Notes: generated by a model from the sequence alone, not told the origin. A stretch of DNA of 64,000 nt from Fasciola hepatica (GCA_948099385.1 CANUEZ040000116.1:16589501-16653500); one strand, 5' to 3'; positions 10,369 through 23,999 are shown, counted from the stretch's first letter. A program made the numbers and translations.

Positions 10369-10723
10369 TATTATTCCTACCAATAGGATTACTGTTAGTC
10401 TTGTTAGTTGTCGTGGTTTCGATCGATTCGTTGCTCGGAACGTATCCAAACCTTATACGCTGTGATCAAGAAATACTGAGGCTTTGCAGGCTATCTTCTT
10501 TCTCAGCGATGAATAGGAGGCGAGACATTTCGGAAACTTATTATTTCGCAGAGGTTATGGACCGACAAACGTGAGGAAATGGAAACCACATATAAACCCA
10601 TGAGTTTTGTTTGCACGTGAAGTTCAGCCATTTTGTATGAAGTAAAAATTATTCATAGAATGTATTATTGACGCGAGGAGCCTGGATCTTAAATGAAGGA
10701 AGGGCCACGTGCATTTTTCACAT

Positions 10724-10812
10724 CCACATATTTCAAAGCCTGTTAGATTACACTCAGTCGTATGCTTTTCGTCCCACTGGGAGGCGACCGATCAAGCTAG
10801 TCTAATGATTAG
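10724..10812 (+). repeat. Direct repeat, copy 1
   Basis: Matches 11079-11166 in the same orientation over about 88 bp with scattered differences. Shared words include TATTTCAAAGCC, CACTCA and CCCACTGGGAGG. Spacing between copies is 355 bp. Confidence 0.7.
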
Positions 10813-11078
10813 GACCCATCAGCTGTGCAGTACATATCCACATGTGCTGATGGATTTAGTTGATTTGAAAACAGAAAAGTCTTTGCACCAGGGTTAGTGG
10901 GACTGGTCAGAACACAAAGGTATAACCAACATACCATGACTACTCGCTCATTGTAAGTAATAGTTTAGTTTAGATACGGTCATGCACAATTCCAAAAAAG
11001 ATCACATTGAGCCTGGATGATCCATTATCCGTAAGATTTAGGCTCATTGTATCAGTGAGTATATTCCGCGAAAAAGTA

Positions 11079-11166
11079 TTTCAAAGCCCGTTGGATCGCA
11101 CTCAACCGCATGCCGTTCCTCCCACTGGGAGGTGACAGATTAGACTGGTCCAGTGATTAAACCAGA
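11079..11166 (+). repeat. Direct repeat, copy 2
   Basis: Second copy of the 10724 block. Its right end, GACTGGTCCAGTGATTAAACC, looks like the D-arm/A-box of a tRNA-derived repeat, so the pair may be two SINE-family fragments rather than a local duplication. Confidence 0.7.
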
Positions 11167-11596
11167 ACGGTTGCAGTGGGTCATTCGAATTGGGGTTTGC
11201 GAACTATTGGATATTCACTTTTATTATTCCTATTCGATTCCCGCTCGCGGTTTCAGATTTTTGAATGTTAACGTTCAAGTAAAATTTCCAATATAGAACT
11301 AAAAGTTGTTTTCCAGATGATAATACGCTGTTCCTTCGTCGTGATCAATGAATCATTGCATCATTTAAGGTACAAAATTTGCCAATTTTTGTCTTGCGAC
11401 AGTAGGTGATCCGACACTTTGTTACATGCATCAGTTGAGCTTCCATAATTTTTCCCGCAACAACGAGAACAGATTCCTAATTGCAGGGAAACGTAAAAAT
11501 ATTCTTTTACTTTTTTTTCATTATTATACAACAATGTAAACACAATTCGGGAAGCGGGCTGAGGCTAATGAAGGACAGTCAAATGGGAGGCACTCG

Positions 11597-11670
11597 GTGG
11601 TGGCTGGAATCGAACCCCGGTCGTTATTGTTCAAAGTTCACGATGACAACCGTTTGACCACGGTCGGTCC
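11597..11670 (-). repeat. tRNA-like SINE relic
   Basis: On the minus strand there is a perfect B box GGTTCGATTCC (about 11619-11609) and an A-box-like GTGGTCAAACGGTTGTC some 50 bases upstream, the spacing of a pol III internal promoter. The acceptor ends do not pair, so it is not a functional tRNA. Confidence 0.5.
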
Positions 11671-12588
11671 GAACCATCAGAAGGTAATTGTATAAATTAC
11701 ATGCGGTTTAATTTCAACTATTCCAACAATTAACCTCGAACACCTTTATACTCCGATCTCAGCTACTGCTTTATAGCATTTTCTAGTTGACATTTAAACG
11801 AGCGGATTTCGTAGAGTCCAAATTGGAAGCCCAAGACGTCTTACACGAAAAAATTCACTGGTCAAATTGTTCATGATTTTGGGCATTAAGATAAACTTAG
11901 CAAGAATGAATTATTAGTTGTGTTCGTGGACACGTTGCTTCCAGCCCCTTTGACCGCACGAAGAATCGCATTATCCTGCAACTAAACGGTCTTCCTAGAA
12001 TAATTCCTGGCTTAACCGAATGGGAGCATTTATGGCGTGAGTTCACTCAGTTGGGTCTTATCCAGATTTGTGGTTGACATCATTCCCCCAGTGAGTTTGG
12101 CTAGGGTTTGTGGCAGACCATATCAACCGGCGTAATGTGTTTTGCGAACTCAAAGCCCGTGGATTCTGTTTTTACTGGAAATTCGTTTTATCACCAGTTA
12201 CTTTTCTGAGATCCACTTGATTGCCACCATTAGTCACGCAAGGTAAACCGATAAACAAGCGGACTAGCCGTTGCACCATGTGACCATCTTCTTTCAGGCT
12301 CAATGCTTTTGATCGACGGAAAGCTGAAACAGCCTAATTGACTTCATCCTTCTGTGCAATAGAGTATGGGGATTTACAGGGCAATCCAAAAGGGTTATTC
12401 TTTGGAAACTATTTTTTACCACAATGCAGAAAAAAGTCATTATCCATGTCGGCTGTGTCTTGTTGTTGCACTGGTCTATACGAAAAGTGTGAAATAACTA
12501 GCTGCCGCGGGTCGATGGATTCCGCGCAACCGCTAATATGATAGCACTTATCCGTTGGGCTCTTATTTCTTTTCTAGGACGAAAGAAT

Positions 12589-12822
12589 TCACTGGTTTTC
12601 GGACACATCCTTTCCGATGATCACGAAAACATTGTGGATATTTAGCGGAACACGAGCCCGTTTCATCTCGATGTCAACATTATGCATCTGAAATGAAACG
12701 AAGCTTGCTCCATCGTCGAGCCAATCCTCAAACTTGAGTTTCTTATAGAGCTGTGAAATGATACTGTATTCCCTAGACGTGCGTAGATTATCTTCTACGA
12801 GGCCTATCCGTGATGAACCCTG
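12589..12822 (-). CDS. Likely coding exon (terminal), unrecognised protein
   Basis: On the minus strand a good 3' splice site (pyrimidine-rich GTGCTTTGCTTTGCAG) ends at about 12823 and is followed by an open frame of about 77 codons to a TGA at 12591-12589. The peptide is non-repetitive and charged, with features such as SREYSIISQLYKKLKFEDWL, then VSFQMHNVDIEMKR and LNIHNVFVIIGKD. The amino acid mixture looks like a globular intracellular protein. I do not recognise the family. A GTGAAT overlaps the stop and could be a weak donor, so the exon may also be internal. No flanking exon was found on the same strand nearby. Confidence 0.4.
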   Translation of the reverse strand, partial: QGSSRIGLVEDNLRTSREYSIISQLYKKLKFEDWLDDGASFVSFQMHNVDIEMKRARVPLNIHNVFVIIGKDVSENQ

Positions 12823-13773
12823 CAAAGCAAAGCACAGATTCTGGTAAGATCAGCATTTACTCACGAGTTATCAATGCCATATGCGGTGTATTTTACCTTC
12901 TTACCTTTGTTGATCTTTCATATTTGAAACTTCTACCAATTTTGAACTTGCAAATTTTTTGTTTTTCTTGTTTTACATTGGTCAGGATCAAACAGAATGT
13001 CCGGTGCCCATATATCACCACACAACTAACTTTGCGAATGTTATGTTTGCGCAGAATGTCATATTCTAGCTCTCCGTCATGATTAGGTACAATGCGTATT
13101 TTGTCTGGCTGACCTTAGGTTTTGAGCGATCAGTTCGAACGTCTCGCTTTGTGATGTCCACCGGTTACTGGTTCCTGATTTCACCGGTGGGTTCGAATCG
13201 TCATCACTCATTCCAATTGACAACGCCCACCTTCGTGAAATACAGCATCGTCATTACATGACAAAAGAAGGAAGAAAATAAAACGATGAAAACAATCACT
13301 CATCCATCGATCGATCCAATCCTACGGTAGACACCTTTCCAGTTGGGGATATCGAAGTGGGACAGTGGGACAAAAATTATCGAATAGAATTCCACGAATC
13401 AGGTCTCTGGAATAGATTTTAATTGTGCATTGATTAAAAGACACACTTTGGTCCAGTTATTCAGCTGTGGAAAATGGTCGCCGTTAGTTTGTTGTCATCG
13501 CGATCGAATGGTTGATTGGTTGGCACTCACCAGCCAAGGCAGTTGTGCCAAGCTTTCCTGTAATGAGGTACCTCAGCCAATACGTACTTCTTTTAGCGCT
13601 GGAAACTTTGTTCACCGTCACCTTCGGTGGGCGTTTGTGTCTCACACACATAAGCCGCGCAGCGCGCGCGCGAGAGAGAGAGAGGGAGTTTCGTGTACAT
13701 GCTACATTCATTTATACCACAGTATTCAAAAACCTAATCAGAAAGTCACGGCAACTCGATGTCAGGTGCGAGC

Positions 13774-13776
<3 letters not shown>

Positions 13777-13809
<33 letters not shown>
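13777..13809. repeat. (GT)n microsatellite
   Basis: About 16 GT units. A second GT/GC-rich stretch follows at 13884-13915, and GCGC/GAGA tracts precede it at 13659-13685. Confidence 0.95.
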
Positions 13810-13812
<3 letters not shown>

Positions 13813-15691
13813 GTATCACGAGCACCCGTCGTTTCATTCGCTTGATGGAGTAAAATTACGGCACTCGTTTGAATCTGATCACACGTGCGTGTGTGCGCGC
13901 GCTTGTGTGCGCGACCCAGAAAATGCTAACTAATTCCCCAAGAGCATTTTCTTGTTTGTTGGTGTATTTGCTTGTTTCTTCGTGAACTTGTTTCGTGTAT
14001 GTGGATGAGGATAAATGAAAAGAAGCATCATCAGTCAACCAGAGAAGTTTAGTAATTCAAAGGCCATGCAATAAATAAATTGTGTCAACAACAAAAACTA
14101 AAGATGAGATTTTTTCCACTAAAAGACGACGTAAACCTTTCCTCCACCCAACATGTAATCGTCTGTTCTGTTCAATGCTTCGTCAAACGTATCCGTAAAA
14201 TCAACTGAAACACAAGGATTTTACAAAACTTATGGAGTTTCCTTTATCATCTCGTTTCATCACCATTTGCTAAATATAAGCCATGAGTTAAGATTCGATC
14301 AAAAATAAATGTGAATCTCAGATCCCACTTTGTAACAAACGCAAGTGACGACTGCCGGAGCGAGTCAATTCATCCCGTCTCTACCAGCTTCCGTAAAACG
14401 AGTTGTGGATGATGAAGCGGAACACATTGTGTCTCTAATCCGAGTGGAAGATTACTTCGAGTATCAGGTTCTGGGTGATTTGTGTTGATATTGAGAATAA
14501 TTCCAAAGTGACATTGAGCCGTTTCTCTCCATTTGGATGAAATGTGAGTTTGTCAACTTCAACACAATACCGCTAAAATCGTACCCTTGTGACGGTCCCA
14601 ATCTGTTCCTGATCTTTAGTCCTTTAACCACGCAGTTGACTCAGTGGTCATGCTTTGCCTTAGAAAAGCGAATTATCGATCGATCAGATCATGGGTCGTA
14701 CTTTTTGTGTCATATGTGCGGGAGATTTTGTGACAATCATTGGCCACACCTTTCCCTTCCTACGTCGGCTCTTGCACCAACTGTTGCAGTTATCAACAGG
14801 AATTCAGCTCATCCTTAGTGCAAGTTATCTTCGCGGTTTGGGTCATCACTGGTCAGAAAGATTTCATGGGTGGGTGATGAGTGACCGCAGCCGAGACAAG
14901 CATTTGCCAGTGTTTGAACAGTGGTACGACTGGGAGCTTCACTTAAATTTACGCAGAATTCACCTGAAGTTACATGAGTTTCACTTTACATTAAAGAAGG
15001 ATAGCACAACACTGACCCGTTCACATGTCCCAGTTGCAGAGTCACTTCGAGCATCCAGTAGGCAGATTCCGTGAGCTTACTGTAGGCCGCGTTGGTATTT
15101 TTTATAAGACAAGAAGCAACTTTCGACATTTATGCTTTGGTCTTCATTTTGGACTTTCTCGCAACGCGCATATTTCAATTCGAATCGACTTTTTTAATGG
15201 CACGTAAACTATCCAGACAACATATTGAATAGTCGGTGCTGAAGCTCAGTGGAGGCACGAATCGATAATCAATTGGTACAAGGGAATGTTTCTGTATGGG
15301 CGAACAGGCTCCAGCTCATAGTCTTCAGGTGTGTTGTATAAACCTGCACAGATTCTGATTGAGTCAGTTATCGGTTTATAGCACGATGGGTTATATCCAC
15401 TGCTGCGGGGCCAGAACGGGAACCTAAGACGACAAAGAAAGCCAAGTCGAGGACCGCAACTCTAAAGCATTCCTCCAGCTGTTTTTACTAGATGCTCGAA
15501 TAAATATACAAACGAAGAAATTAAATCAGACGCTGAGCGAAACAGTTAACCCGATCATCATCTTTGGTCATCCGCTTCAAATCTCAAGGTCGTGTTGTTA
15601 GTTATCCCTAACACTACAGTGGGCTCGCAGTGCTACCCACTACGCTTTTGCGCAAGCTGGTAATAACAAAGGTATCTTCCATATTCTCCGT

Positions 15692-15815
15692 CTGATGTTG
15701 TTGTTGTTGGTCGTCTTGTTGATGGTGCCGATGCCGGTGCCGGTTATGATGATGACAATGATGAAGATGATGTCGTTGTTGCTGTTGCTATTGTTGTCAC
15801 TGATGTTGTTCTTCG
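15692..15815. repeat. Degenerate trinucleotide cluster (TTG/ATG)
   Basis: A 124 bp run of TTG, ATG and CCG-type triplets, with long stretches in triplet register (GTTGTTGTTG, then ATGATGATG). It resembles the reverse complement of the CAG/CAA/ATC cluster at 41292-41405. Confidence 0.8.
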
Positions 15816-16115
15816 AGCCCTGCAAGCATCAAATCGAGAGCTCCTCTTCGTTTTGTGACCCCAGTTGCTCATCTACCCTATCTAATACATGAGATCAGTC
15901 ATTCCAGACCAGACACTCAATTGCTTTCCTCTTAGGTTTTGCCCTGTACGACTTGGTACGGACCAACACAGCTGATCAGTAAGCCACGGATGAACCGATT
16001 ACAAACGGAAAATACGCCGTAGTTGCTACCGTTTTAGACGGCTGTAGTCGTGGTGCCGCGGCGTTGACTTCCGACAGACAAAACTGTCTGTTTTGTCCAA
16101 CGCAGATACGCTTGT

Positions 16116-16118
<3 letters not shown>

Positions 16119-16161
<43 letters not shown>
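16119..16161. repeat. (AC)n microsatellite
   Basis: About 21 perfect AC units. A further degenerate CA-rich stretch lies at 16350-16412. Confidence 0.95.
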
Positions 16162-16163
<2 letters not shown>

Positions 16164-19087
16164 AAGATACGCCAAGTCGATTCACTGTTCTGTTCCCGTG
16201 ATGTGGAGTGTACGGCTGGCACAGAAAGACTGCGTATTGATTTATGCTTTACGATCATGAATAATTCATCGAGCGCCCACAAGAAGTCGACTGAAACAGC
16301 TGATCAGCCGTCGGCCCGTAGTTCACCAATAAAGCACAATGCTTATGCTTACACACATGCGTACGGACACATGTACACGAGCACAAATACACACACACAC
16401 GCACTCGAACACACTTATGCCGTGGAATACCGGACATCATGATGAACACGAAGCGGGCCATAAAAAGCATCTCATACCATGCATTACCTTTCGCGAAACA
16501 AATGGCGCGTTGTTTGATCAAAGAAACTCGCGCTACTCATGACGGACTCATTCGAAAAAAAAACTGGTTGCGTTTTGTTAGCATCAACAACGCAAATAAC
16601 GTGCGAAAAATGTACGCACTTGTTTTCCAGTTGAAATTCAGATGAACGAGAAGGTTAATCAGGTACCTAAAAATCAAGCAGTTATTTGAATCAAACACAG
16701 GATGCATTGCCGCAGGTTCTCTTCAATATTCCGTCGCTGACAACCCGTCAGGATATGGTTACATATTGACGCGGTACGTGGGCTTGGAACCGTGACCATC
16801 GCGGGTAAATAATACAGGGAGACTAAAGGTGTTATGGACCAGAATTGTACTTTTGGACCAGGCGCTTAAAGTGAGTCACTTACGGTGGTCGGATCATGTG
16901 TTTTGCGCGTACCACTTTACAGGCCTTCTCAGCTGGTATTTTGACGATGGTAGATAACTGTTGGAGGACTGGTGAATTTGACGTCAAGCTGCACAAGTTA
17001 GGTCCCCAATTTGGAGTTCATTGGATTAGTCTTGCGAATGTTTGTGGATCCGGCGACGTGGCCAGTTATCCCGATTAAAGGCGTGTCTGCGCTCGATCTC
17101 ATTCTTTGTGTAGCTTTTACAAAGGCCTTTTTTAATCCTTGGGATTCGATTTATTTCACTTAAAAGAGGATAATAGCGCGAGGTAGCAACGAATACGGGG
17201 ACACTCAATTGCAAAGCTAAGGGGTGAACTCAAATGAAATGAATGCTGATAATGCCCGGGGTGGAGAAGTTTGGGCTTCTCCCAACTCGATTGCATTTTC
17301 ACTGTCAAAATCATCATACTCTTCACACATACTTAGTGTATGTCTATCTGAAATAACAACTTCACGACAGTTTGACAACTTATAATAACTGTTCCTACGA
17401 TCTATTCGGTTAGTCCTATTGATCGGGTAAGGTTGACTTGTTAGTCGAAGCCCAGAATTATTGCAACGGATTGCATGTGATCGAGGATGTCCGTGTATGT
17501 AATTCGACCTGGTTGCACCATTTGGGGTTAAAACTGAGTTTCACCGGTTGCGTAAGAGGTGCTCAGAAGAAGTGCTCGATCAGCACCACTGATGACTGGT
17601 AAAATAACTAAAATCTGCTGGTGGGCTGCGTTCACCAATGCATCATCGAATAGTGTCAAGGTCAGTTTTCATGCGACGATGAATCGTCAGCCGTTCGAGT
17701 GTTGAAATCTAGCGCCACTTCAAGGCATGAAACGAAACCCAAATGTGACTCGCTCGTCACCTTTGTCCAGATGAGAAAGAGAGCAAATCGTTGCGTAGAA
17801 ATTACCAGCAATGTACATAAATTGCACAAGTTCTAGATATCAAGAAGATGAACCGGTAAACAGTTACATAAGCACGACTTGAATAATGGTAAACTTGAAT
17901 ACAATGCAACAGAATCACATATATTGTTTAAAACTTTCATATCTCACAGTTTATTTTACTAAAAGACAACATCGTAGCATTCTTCGGAATTTAGGGGTTG
18001 AGCACTATATTGTCAGAGCCTTGTCCCGCAGGTTGACATCCATGAGAAGTCCCTAGGCCGTCGCCTCGATGCCCGGAAACCAGGGGAAAATTCCTTCAAG
18101 GCACAATTTTTACAGACTGTGTTACATACAGATACGAGGGGAGGGTGAACAATGAAAATACTTAATGAAGCCTACAACATGCCAAGTTCGTCTGAGAAAG
18201 ATGAACAAATTTCAAAATGCATACAGAAGGAGTAAATTCGCCTCATTATCTAGTGGCGATATGTTCATCATAAAAACGTACCCCGGTTCGAATTTTCTGG
18301 GATAATTGTATGTGGGAATGTAATACAAAAGCATAACCTCACGGTTGAAAACCCATGGAATTCCCTTTTGATTGGATAGTCTATAGCTTGTTGGAAGTCA
18401 GCAACTGCACAGTGCCGAGCTAATTCTTTGTATCGCAAGTGGAACTTAAATTTCCCTCACTATCGAAAAATTGCCCGACTAAATCATTCATCTGTCGTCA
18501 ACCAAAGCAACTAAAGTTTTCGCTCCATTCTCATCCCACTTTCATTCTGCGTTTTCGAATTTGGTGGACCCTCGAAAGGTGAGGAACAGGAAACTAACAT
18601 GAGGAGAATGAGGAGTCACGTGACCTACCTACGCATCTGTTGCCTTGCTCACTCTTGCGTCACTCTGTGTCTGTGGCGTTTGTCCTGGTTCATTGCCAGC
18701 AGGTTGTTGGGCTTCACTCCTCATGTTTTTGCCTTCAAGTTCTCACCAGTTCACATTTTCACTTAGAAAAACCATACTGGGAATTCTCCCACATGGTTGC
18801 CATCCTTCAGTAACCAAACAGGAACTGCAAACTGTGGAACATCATCATGTCCATTAATGTGCCAGATCCCAGGTCCGTTCGGAGTGTCGAAAAAACGACG
18901 CGCCAGTAAACACTTACCTATATCATCATGTTCAATTCACACCAAGCTGAACAGTCACCAGGCCACCAGCCCATATGGTCGTGTTGCAACACTCAAAACA
19001 GATGGGATGTGGTTAAATGACAATGGGTTTATGCCTGACTGGTTTTCTTTCATATTACCACGTAGATAATAAGTTGACCACATTTTA

Positions 19088-19088
<1 letters not shown>

Positions 19089-19126
<38 letters not shown>
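19089..19126. repeat. (CA)n microsatellite
   Basis: About 19 perfect CA units. Confidence 0.95.
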
Positions 19127-19130
<4 letters not shown>

Positions 19131-20319
19131 GCATCACAATTTTAAAAAGGATGACGTAATCGGGAGTAATTACTTACGACGGATACTACAATCCACAGTT
19201 AATTGTCAGTTTGATGGGACGATTGAAGTGTTAAATAATTTTCTGAGTACAACAAAAATCCAACTTCTTATGCCGTGAATAGAGATGCTACATACGGATG
19301 GGAAATTGTCCAGTCCATTTTAGACATCGACCGCGTAGTCCGTTTACAGAACAAGCAAAAATGGTTGAACGTACTCACTATCTCCAAGCCGTAAATGATC
19401 TTCGGGAGGGTGGGGGAGCGACGGCCTGGTGTTTGTCATGACAAGGCACACTCTCGTTCAGTTGTTTATCACATTTACGTCTGTTCTTTTGGCTATCTGT
19501 GCATTCATCTATTTATTGTCTATCCCCCATTCGTTTATTTGTATGTCAACGGATATTTGGACACGAACAACTTGGAACAAATGGACTGCAATTTATTGAA
19601 TTTTGAATGCCGCTGTCTGGAAAGCCGCGTGTTCGAAATACTCAGGGAACGATCGATTCGGTAGTGAGTGAATCATTTTGGAAATGTAACGCGAATAGAT
19701 TCTGTCCCAGTGATTGGAAGAGTTGTCACGTTTAAAATGAATGATGTCTGACACCGAGGTTTTTCCTACAGCGATCCGAAATTGCATTTGGCGTGTGGAA
19801 TTTGGCGCTTGAACATTGGCGTACAAGTAAGGAATAGGTTGGACTTAACATTTTGTCGCATCTAATGCCTGGATGAGTTGTGGTTTTCACGTTTTTAGGA
19901 ATCCCGATGAAATTCACCTCATAAAATTCAGGTTCTTTTCCTGAAATGGATGCTTTTTTTTCCTTTCGTAGCGAGATTGCAAATCAGTTCGCTTCACACC
20001 GTAACTGAAGTCTGTTCACTTTCACCTGGCTGCACTTGACTGGCCGACTTCCTATATTGTCCTCAGAAGCATCATCCAATCCAGAGTTTCTTTCGATCCG
20101 CACTCGCGTCACTTTTGTCTGGAAGCTCAGCTCCTCAAACAAATCCCAGTTGGACCGTTCTGATTCAGTGACTGGGGTTTTCTTTCTGAATGGGACGATC
20201 AGAGCAGGTTTATCCGTTTTAACAAAATCTACGTGAGCTGTTATCTGTGAATTGGTTTCCTATGCTTCCATGGAAGGAATCAGCATCAGCCACGTGGTGC
20301 GTATCCAGGCCAGCGGCCA

Positions 20320-20392
20320 AACTTGAAATTCGAACCCGGGATGTGTGACTGCAACGAGCACACACACACCGTAGCACCAGTCTATCCGGGAT
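20320..20392 (-). repeat. tRNA-like SINE relic
   Basis: The minus strand has CCCGGGTTCGAATTTC (B box, about 20340-20326) downstream of ACTGGTGCTACGG (A-box-like). A short GTGTGTG run lies between the two boxes, echoing the CA array between the boxes at 3472. Confidence 0.45.
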
Positions 20393-21817
20393 CGATCTCA
20401 GCTCTTTGCTTCATGCGAAAGGGCATCGTTACATCACTAGCTTTGAACGGTAGGTACTCAGTATCTGAGCAGTGATCCATTCGTATGATAGACGAATTTT
20501 CGGTTCTGGCTAACGATGACATAGCCAGAAAATTAAATACCCATCCAATGTGATTAGAAGATTTCAACGTTTATGAGATGCCTCATAACCAAGGTCCAGC
20601 TACTTACACATCTGCTGTTTTGTTAAGGGTGTGAAATTGAATACAACTGACTTCTCAAAAAGCACAAAACTTTTACTGTACCATCAATAAATTGCCGTGC
20701 TAACGTTAGAAAAACACTGAAAAACACATTCCTGAATAAAAGCTTAAATCCCATGAAATGGCTTTATATATATACGACAAAGAGAAGCAGAAAGGTTAAA
20801 AAGTCTAAGTAGAAATACATGCACACTCACATACATATAGACATACATGCACACATACTGTATTATTCGTTTTGCACTGAACTGACAGTCCGTATGGTAA
20901 CTGCTCACTCCCCCCCCCCCTCCCTAGAACCACGCGAACGGAAGTAGCAAGAAGACCAATGTCGCCAAATAGCACGTTAGTTGTATTACAGAGCGGGTTT
21001 TTATAAATATGTTAAATTAGAGAATGTAATTGGTAAACTCGGAGATGACCAATCACAGGGTTTTTTTGTCGGACTTGTTTGCGGTCATCCTCATTGGTTG
21101 AGACTCATCCGTGTACATGGTTACGAAGCTGTACCTGACTGTATCACGTGTGACAGCTACTGAATCACCATACACTCCATTCAGCGGGAGGCTGTGCCAC
21201 AGAACCGTGCGGTGTACTGGGTCGAATGTAGCTTTCAGCCCAAGGAAGACAGAGATTGAGGGCCTACAGAAGATATGCCTGCGCTTTGAAATTTGTCTTT
21301 AGTTGAAAACGTAATCTATACAATTCCAGCCGGATCTGAAACTGATTTGATTTTCACACGTGCATCTTGTACGGGCGTTGGATGACCGCTTGAGAATAAT
21401 ACCGGTGAACAGTTTAGATTCGATGCTTATGAAGTTAATCCCCGTGTAATTTTTACAAGATGATCTGTCAATTTTATGTCAAGTCGCCACAATTCACCCC
21501 ATTCACTGGAAATCGATTCACTAAACCGGATTACTCGGAAGAGTTTTATTAACTTCAGTTCCAAAGATTTGCCCATGTCATTGAAAAAGACGGAGACAAC
21601 CACTCCAGTCCAGAATCTTTATACGTTTTCAGACAAACCACCTCCCGGACAATCTTCATTGGTGACAGAGACGTGATATCTACTTGCGTCATTTCTGTCA
21701 CAGGTAATATTAGAGAGGTTCACTGTGGGACTGGGATAACGGAACTGCTTCCTAAAGTTTCCTATAAAACGGTCCAGACGATGTCCTCGGTGGAGTACTG
21801 GTTTCTGTGATAAAGTT
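20393..21817. other. No recognisable gene
   Basis: Nothing identifiable. It contains a C10 run at about 20909-20919 and short TATA/CATA-rich stretches near 20765 and 20820. Confidence 0.5.
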
Positions 21818-22045
21818 CTAAATTCTGTTTTGTCCTCGGATCAACGCTTCACCGCCATCTTTTTCAGCAGTCAACGAGAGGATGCTGGCGGTATATTTTC
21901 TTTGAACACGGATCTCCTCAACAGACTCTACTGTTTTGACGTCGGGATCCTCAAAGTTGTTGTCCGTGTCAAACCAATTCAAACCGATACTGGATACATC
22001 AACGGATAGCCCAGTTAAATTCCGTTGATTCTCAGCTTCTAACAC
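21818..22045 (-). CDS. Open frame, possible exon, unrecognised
   Basis: A 75-codon minus-strand frame of coding-like composition (for example LTGLSVDVSSIGLNWFDTDN and VESVEEIRVQRKYTASILSL). It has no repeat-derived residues and no recognised domain. I see no strong splice signals, so a chance frame is quite possible. Confidence 0.2.
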   Translation of the reverse strand: MLEAENQRNLTGLSVDVSSIGLNWFDTDNNFEDPDVKTVESVEEIRVQRKYTASILSLTAEKDGGEALIRGQNRI

Positions 22046-23999
22046 CGTTGCTGTTTGGGCCTCAGCTCAGTCTTCAAAGGTGTCTAAATGTAATTTCCGT
22101 TCTGAATGTTGCATCTTCAACCGGACAACCAAAAAGGCAAAGCGAGGACATCTAGTTTTTACTACAACCACAGGGCCTACTTCTATGAGGATACAAAACA
22201 GAACAACACAGGTGGGGGTGACTACCTGCTCCTACGTGGTTTCTTGCGACGGAATTTGATCATTTGCAAATCCGGAGTTAAATCATCCATGACGGGTATT
22301 TTTGTGAAATCGCATTGATCCTTGTTGAGTACTGTAGCTTCCGTATCGAATTAGATGAGTTACGCGCAGAACCAAAACGAGTCCAATGCAGAACGAATAC
22401 GAATTCGGTACAAATAAATGGTACCGTGGAAGTAAACATGATTAAGATAAGTAAAAGTGCAGACGTCAGCTTTTATCGACCACGGGTTCAATCGTCCGAC
22501 AACCATTCAATCTCCACGGGTGCGGCATAGACTGTAGTACGCGAGGACCAACGTTTTCCGTGGGGGTTCCCCATGTTCGATCTACAATATGCAAAAACTC
22601 AGAAAACTCCATGAGCACAAAGGTTCAGTAAGTGTATCGACAGGGATCCCACACTTACATTAACCGAACACCAGTATGGCTGCTAACAGCCTACTCTCTA
22701 CAAGACAATGACATAAACAAATTGGACGGGAGACGGGGTCTCATTGATGCGATAAAACAAACGCGCACTGCTATACGTACCGTTGGAACAGACTGAGTCA
22801 TGGACAAAGAAACAACAAAGATAGAATGAGACCAGTGGAAAAAGTCACAATGAGGGCACGATCTTCTTCATTCACTCGGCCGATGGACGGTACACCTAAT
22901 TCTGAAATCTTATCATCGTCAGACATGTATCGTGATCCACAATGACTAGTGGAATCAATCTTTAATTATACTAAATGAAATTAGTAAAAAGTCATAGAAA
23001 CGATGCTGGAATTTTGTGAGCAAATCATACTTCGGGCTTCCCCTATTGCGAAAGGGACTTTTGATTGGGAACCCCTACCGGGATTTCGTGGCGTTAATCC
23101 AGCATGGCAGTGTGATCGAAGCTCTCGCGAAGGAAATTCTTCTGACCCGTAGCTTGAGAACTGATCGTTGTTTCCATCCATCTCTATCTTCTCTGGTGCT
23201 TCAATTAACAATCCTCTATTCTGATCCTCTATTCACCCAATGGAGCAAGCGTGTCGTGAATTGGGCAGCGTCCTTTTGGAGAGAAACCCCAAACATTACC
23301 CCTCAACGTCCATATAGTGAAACTTTTGCCCTTCACACTGCTTCTCTGCGTTCGTTTGCTGGGAAATACTCTTTAGTTGCATAGTGGCAAGCGGTTCAGA
23401 TTCATGTGCTGACCATAAACTGATCCGGATGGATTGAACTTTGTCTGGCCTCTACCGATTGACTTGTCAGTCATGATTGCATCTCCGGCTTAAAGAAACC
23501 ATCTCGCGTAGATAGATCTTCGAGTCTTGCAGGCACACAAGTCATTACATCACGTCAATGGGTGGTCTCATCATGACAGGAGTAACAAGACTCAGCCTAT
23601 CTCTGAGCTGAAACCAAGCAAGGATAAGGTCCATCTGTTGACCGGTTACTCATTACAAGAATTACCAACGCAAACCCGAATGCGGAAGCGATGGTACCGA
23701 CCGGTATGAAAGAGGCTGTGGAAATTAACACCTATCCGCCATTAGCCACGTAATATCACCATCGTACGGTTTACGTTGATTCCAAACGAAAATCAAACAG
23801 TTGAATAGTGCTTTTATGAATTTCTCATAAGAAGTGGACCATCCGATTGGATCAGTCTCTGATAGTGCGGGAAATTAGAAGCACAAGTACGCCTAAACAG
23901 ATAAGGGTTAAAAATCAAATTTCCCCGTTTTCTTTGCGGTTGCTTTTTCCCCAGGATTCTCCATCACTTCCCACTAATATTGAAAAAGGACGATTTCAG
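22046..23999. other. No recognisable gene
   Basis: Frames of up to 122 codons exist (23016-23384, plus) but contain nothing I recognise and no splice context that stands out. A small tandem duplication of a TCTATTCTGATCC-type unit is at about 23204-23235. Confidence 0.45.

Larger units (their letters stand above)
10369..12588. other. No recognisable gene; repeats only
   Basis: Apart from a duplicated 88 bp block (10724-10812 and 11079-11166) and a tRNA-like relic (11597-11670), I see no coding family or long open frame in these 2.2 kb. Confidence 0.5.
12826..20319. other. No recognisable gene; microsatellites
   Basis: About 7.5 kb without any family I recognise. The longest frames (13430-13933 and 14691-15074, plus strand) are either built on CA/GA microsatellite sequence or carry no motif. 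A tRNA-like B box occurs on the plus strand at about 13191-13200 (GGTTCGAATC) but without a convincing A box. Microsatellites are listed individually. Confidence 0.45.

Noticed and set aside
13430..13933. 167-codon plus-strand frame
   Set aside because: Much of it is GA- and GT-repeat sequence (poly-Val-Cys and Arg-Ala-Arg runs), and another frame is equally open there.
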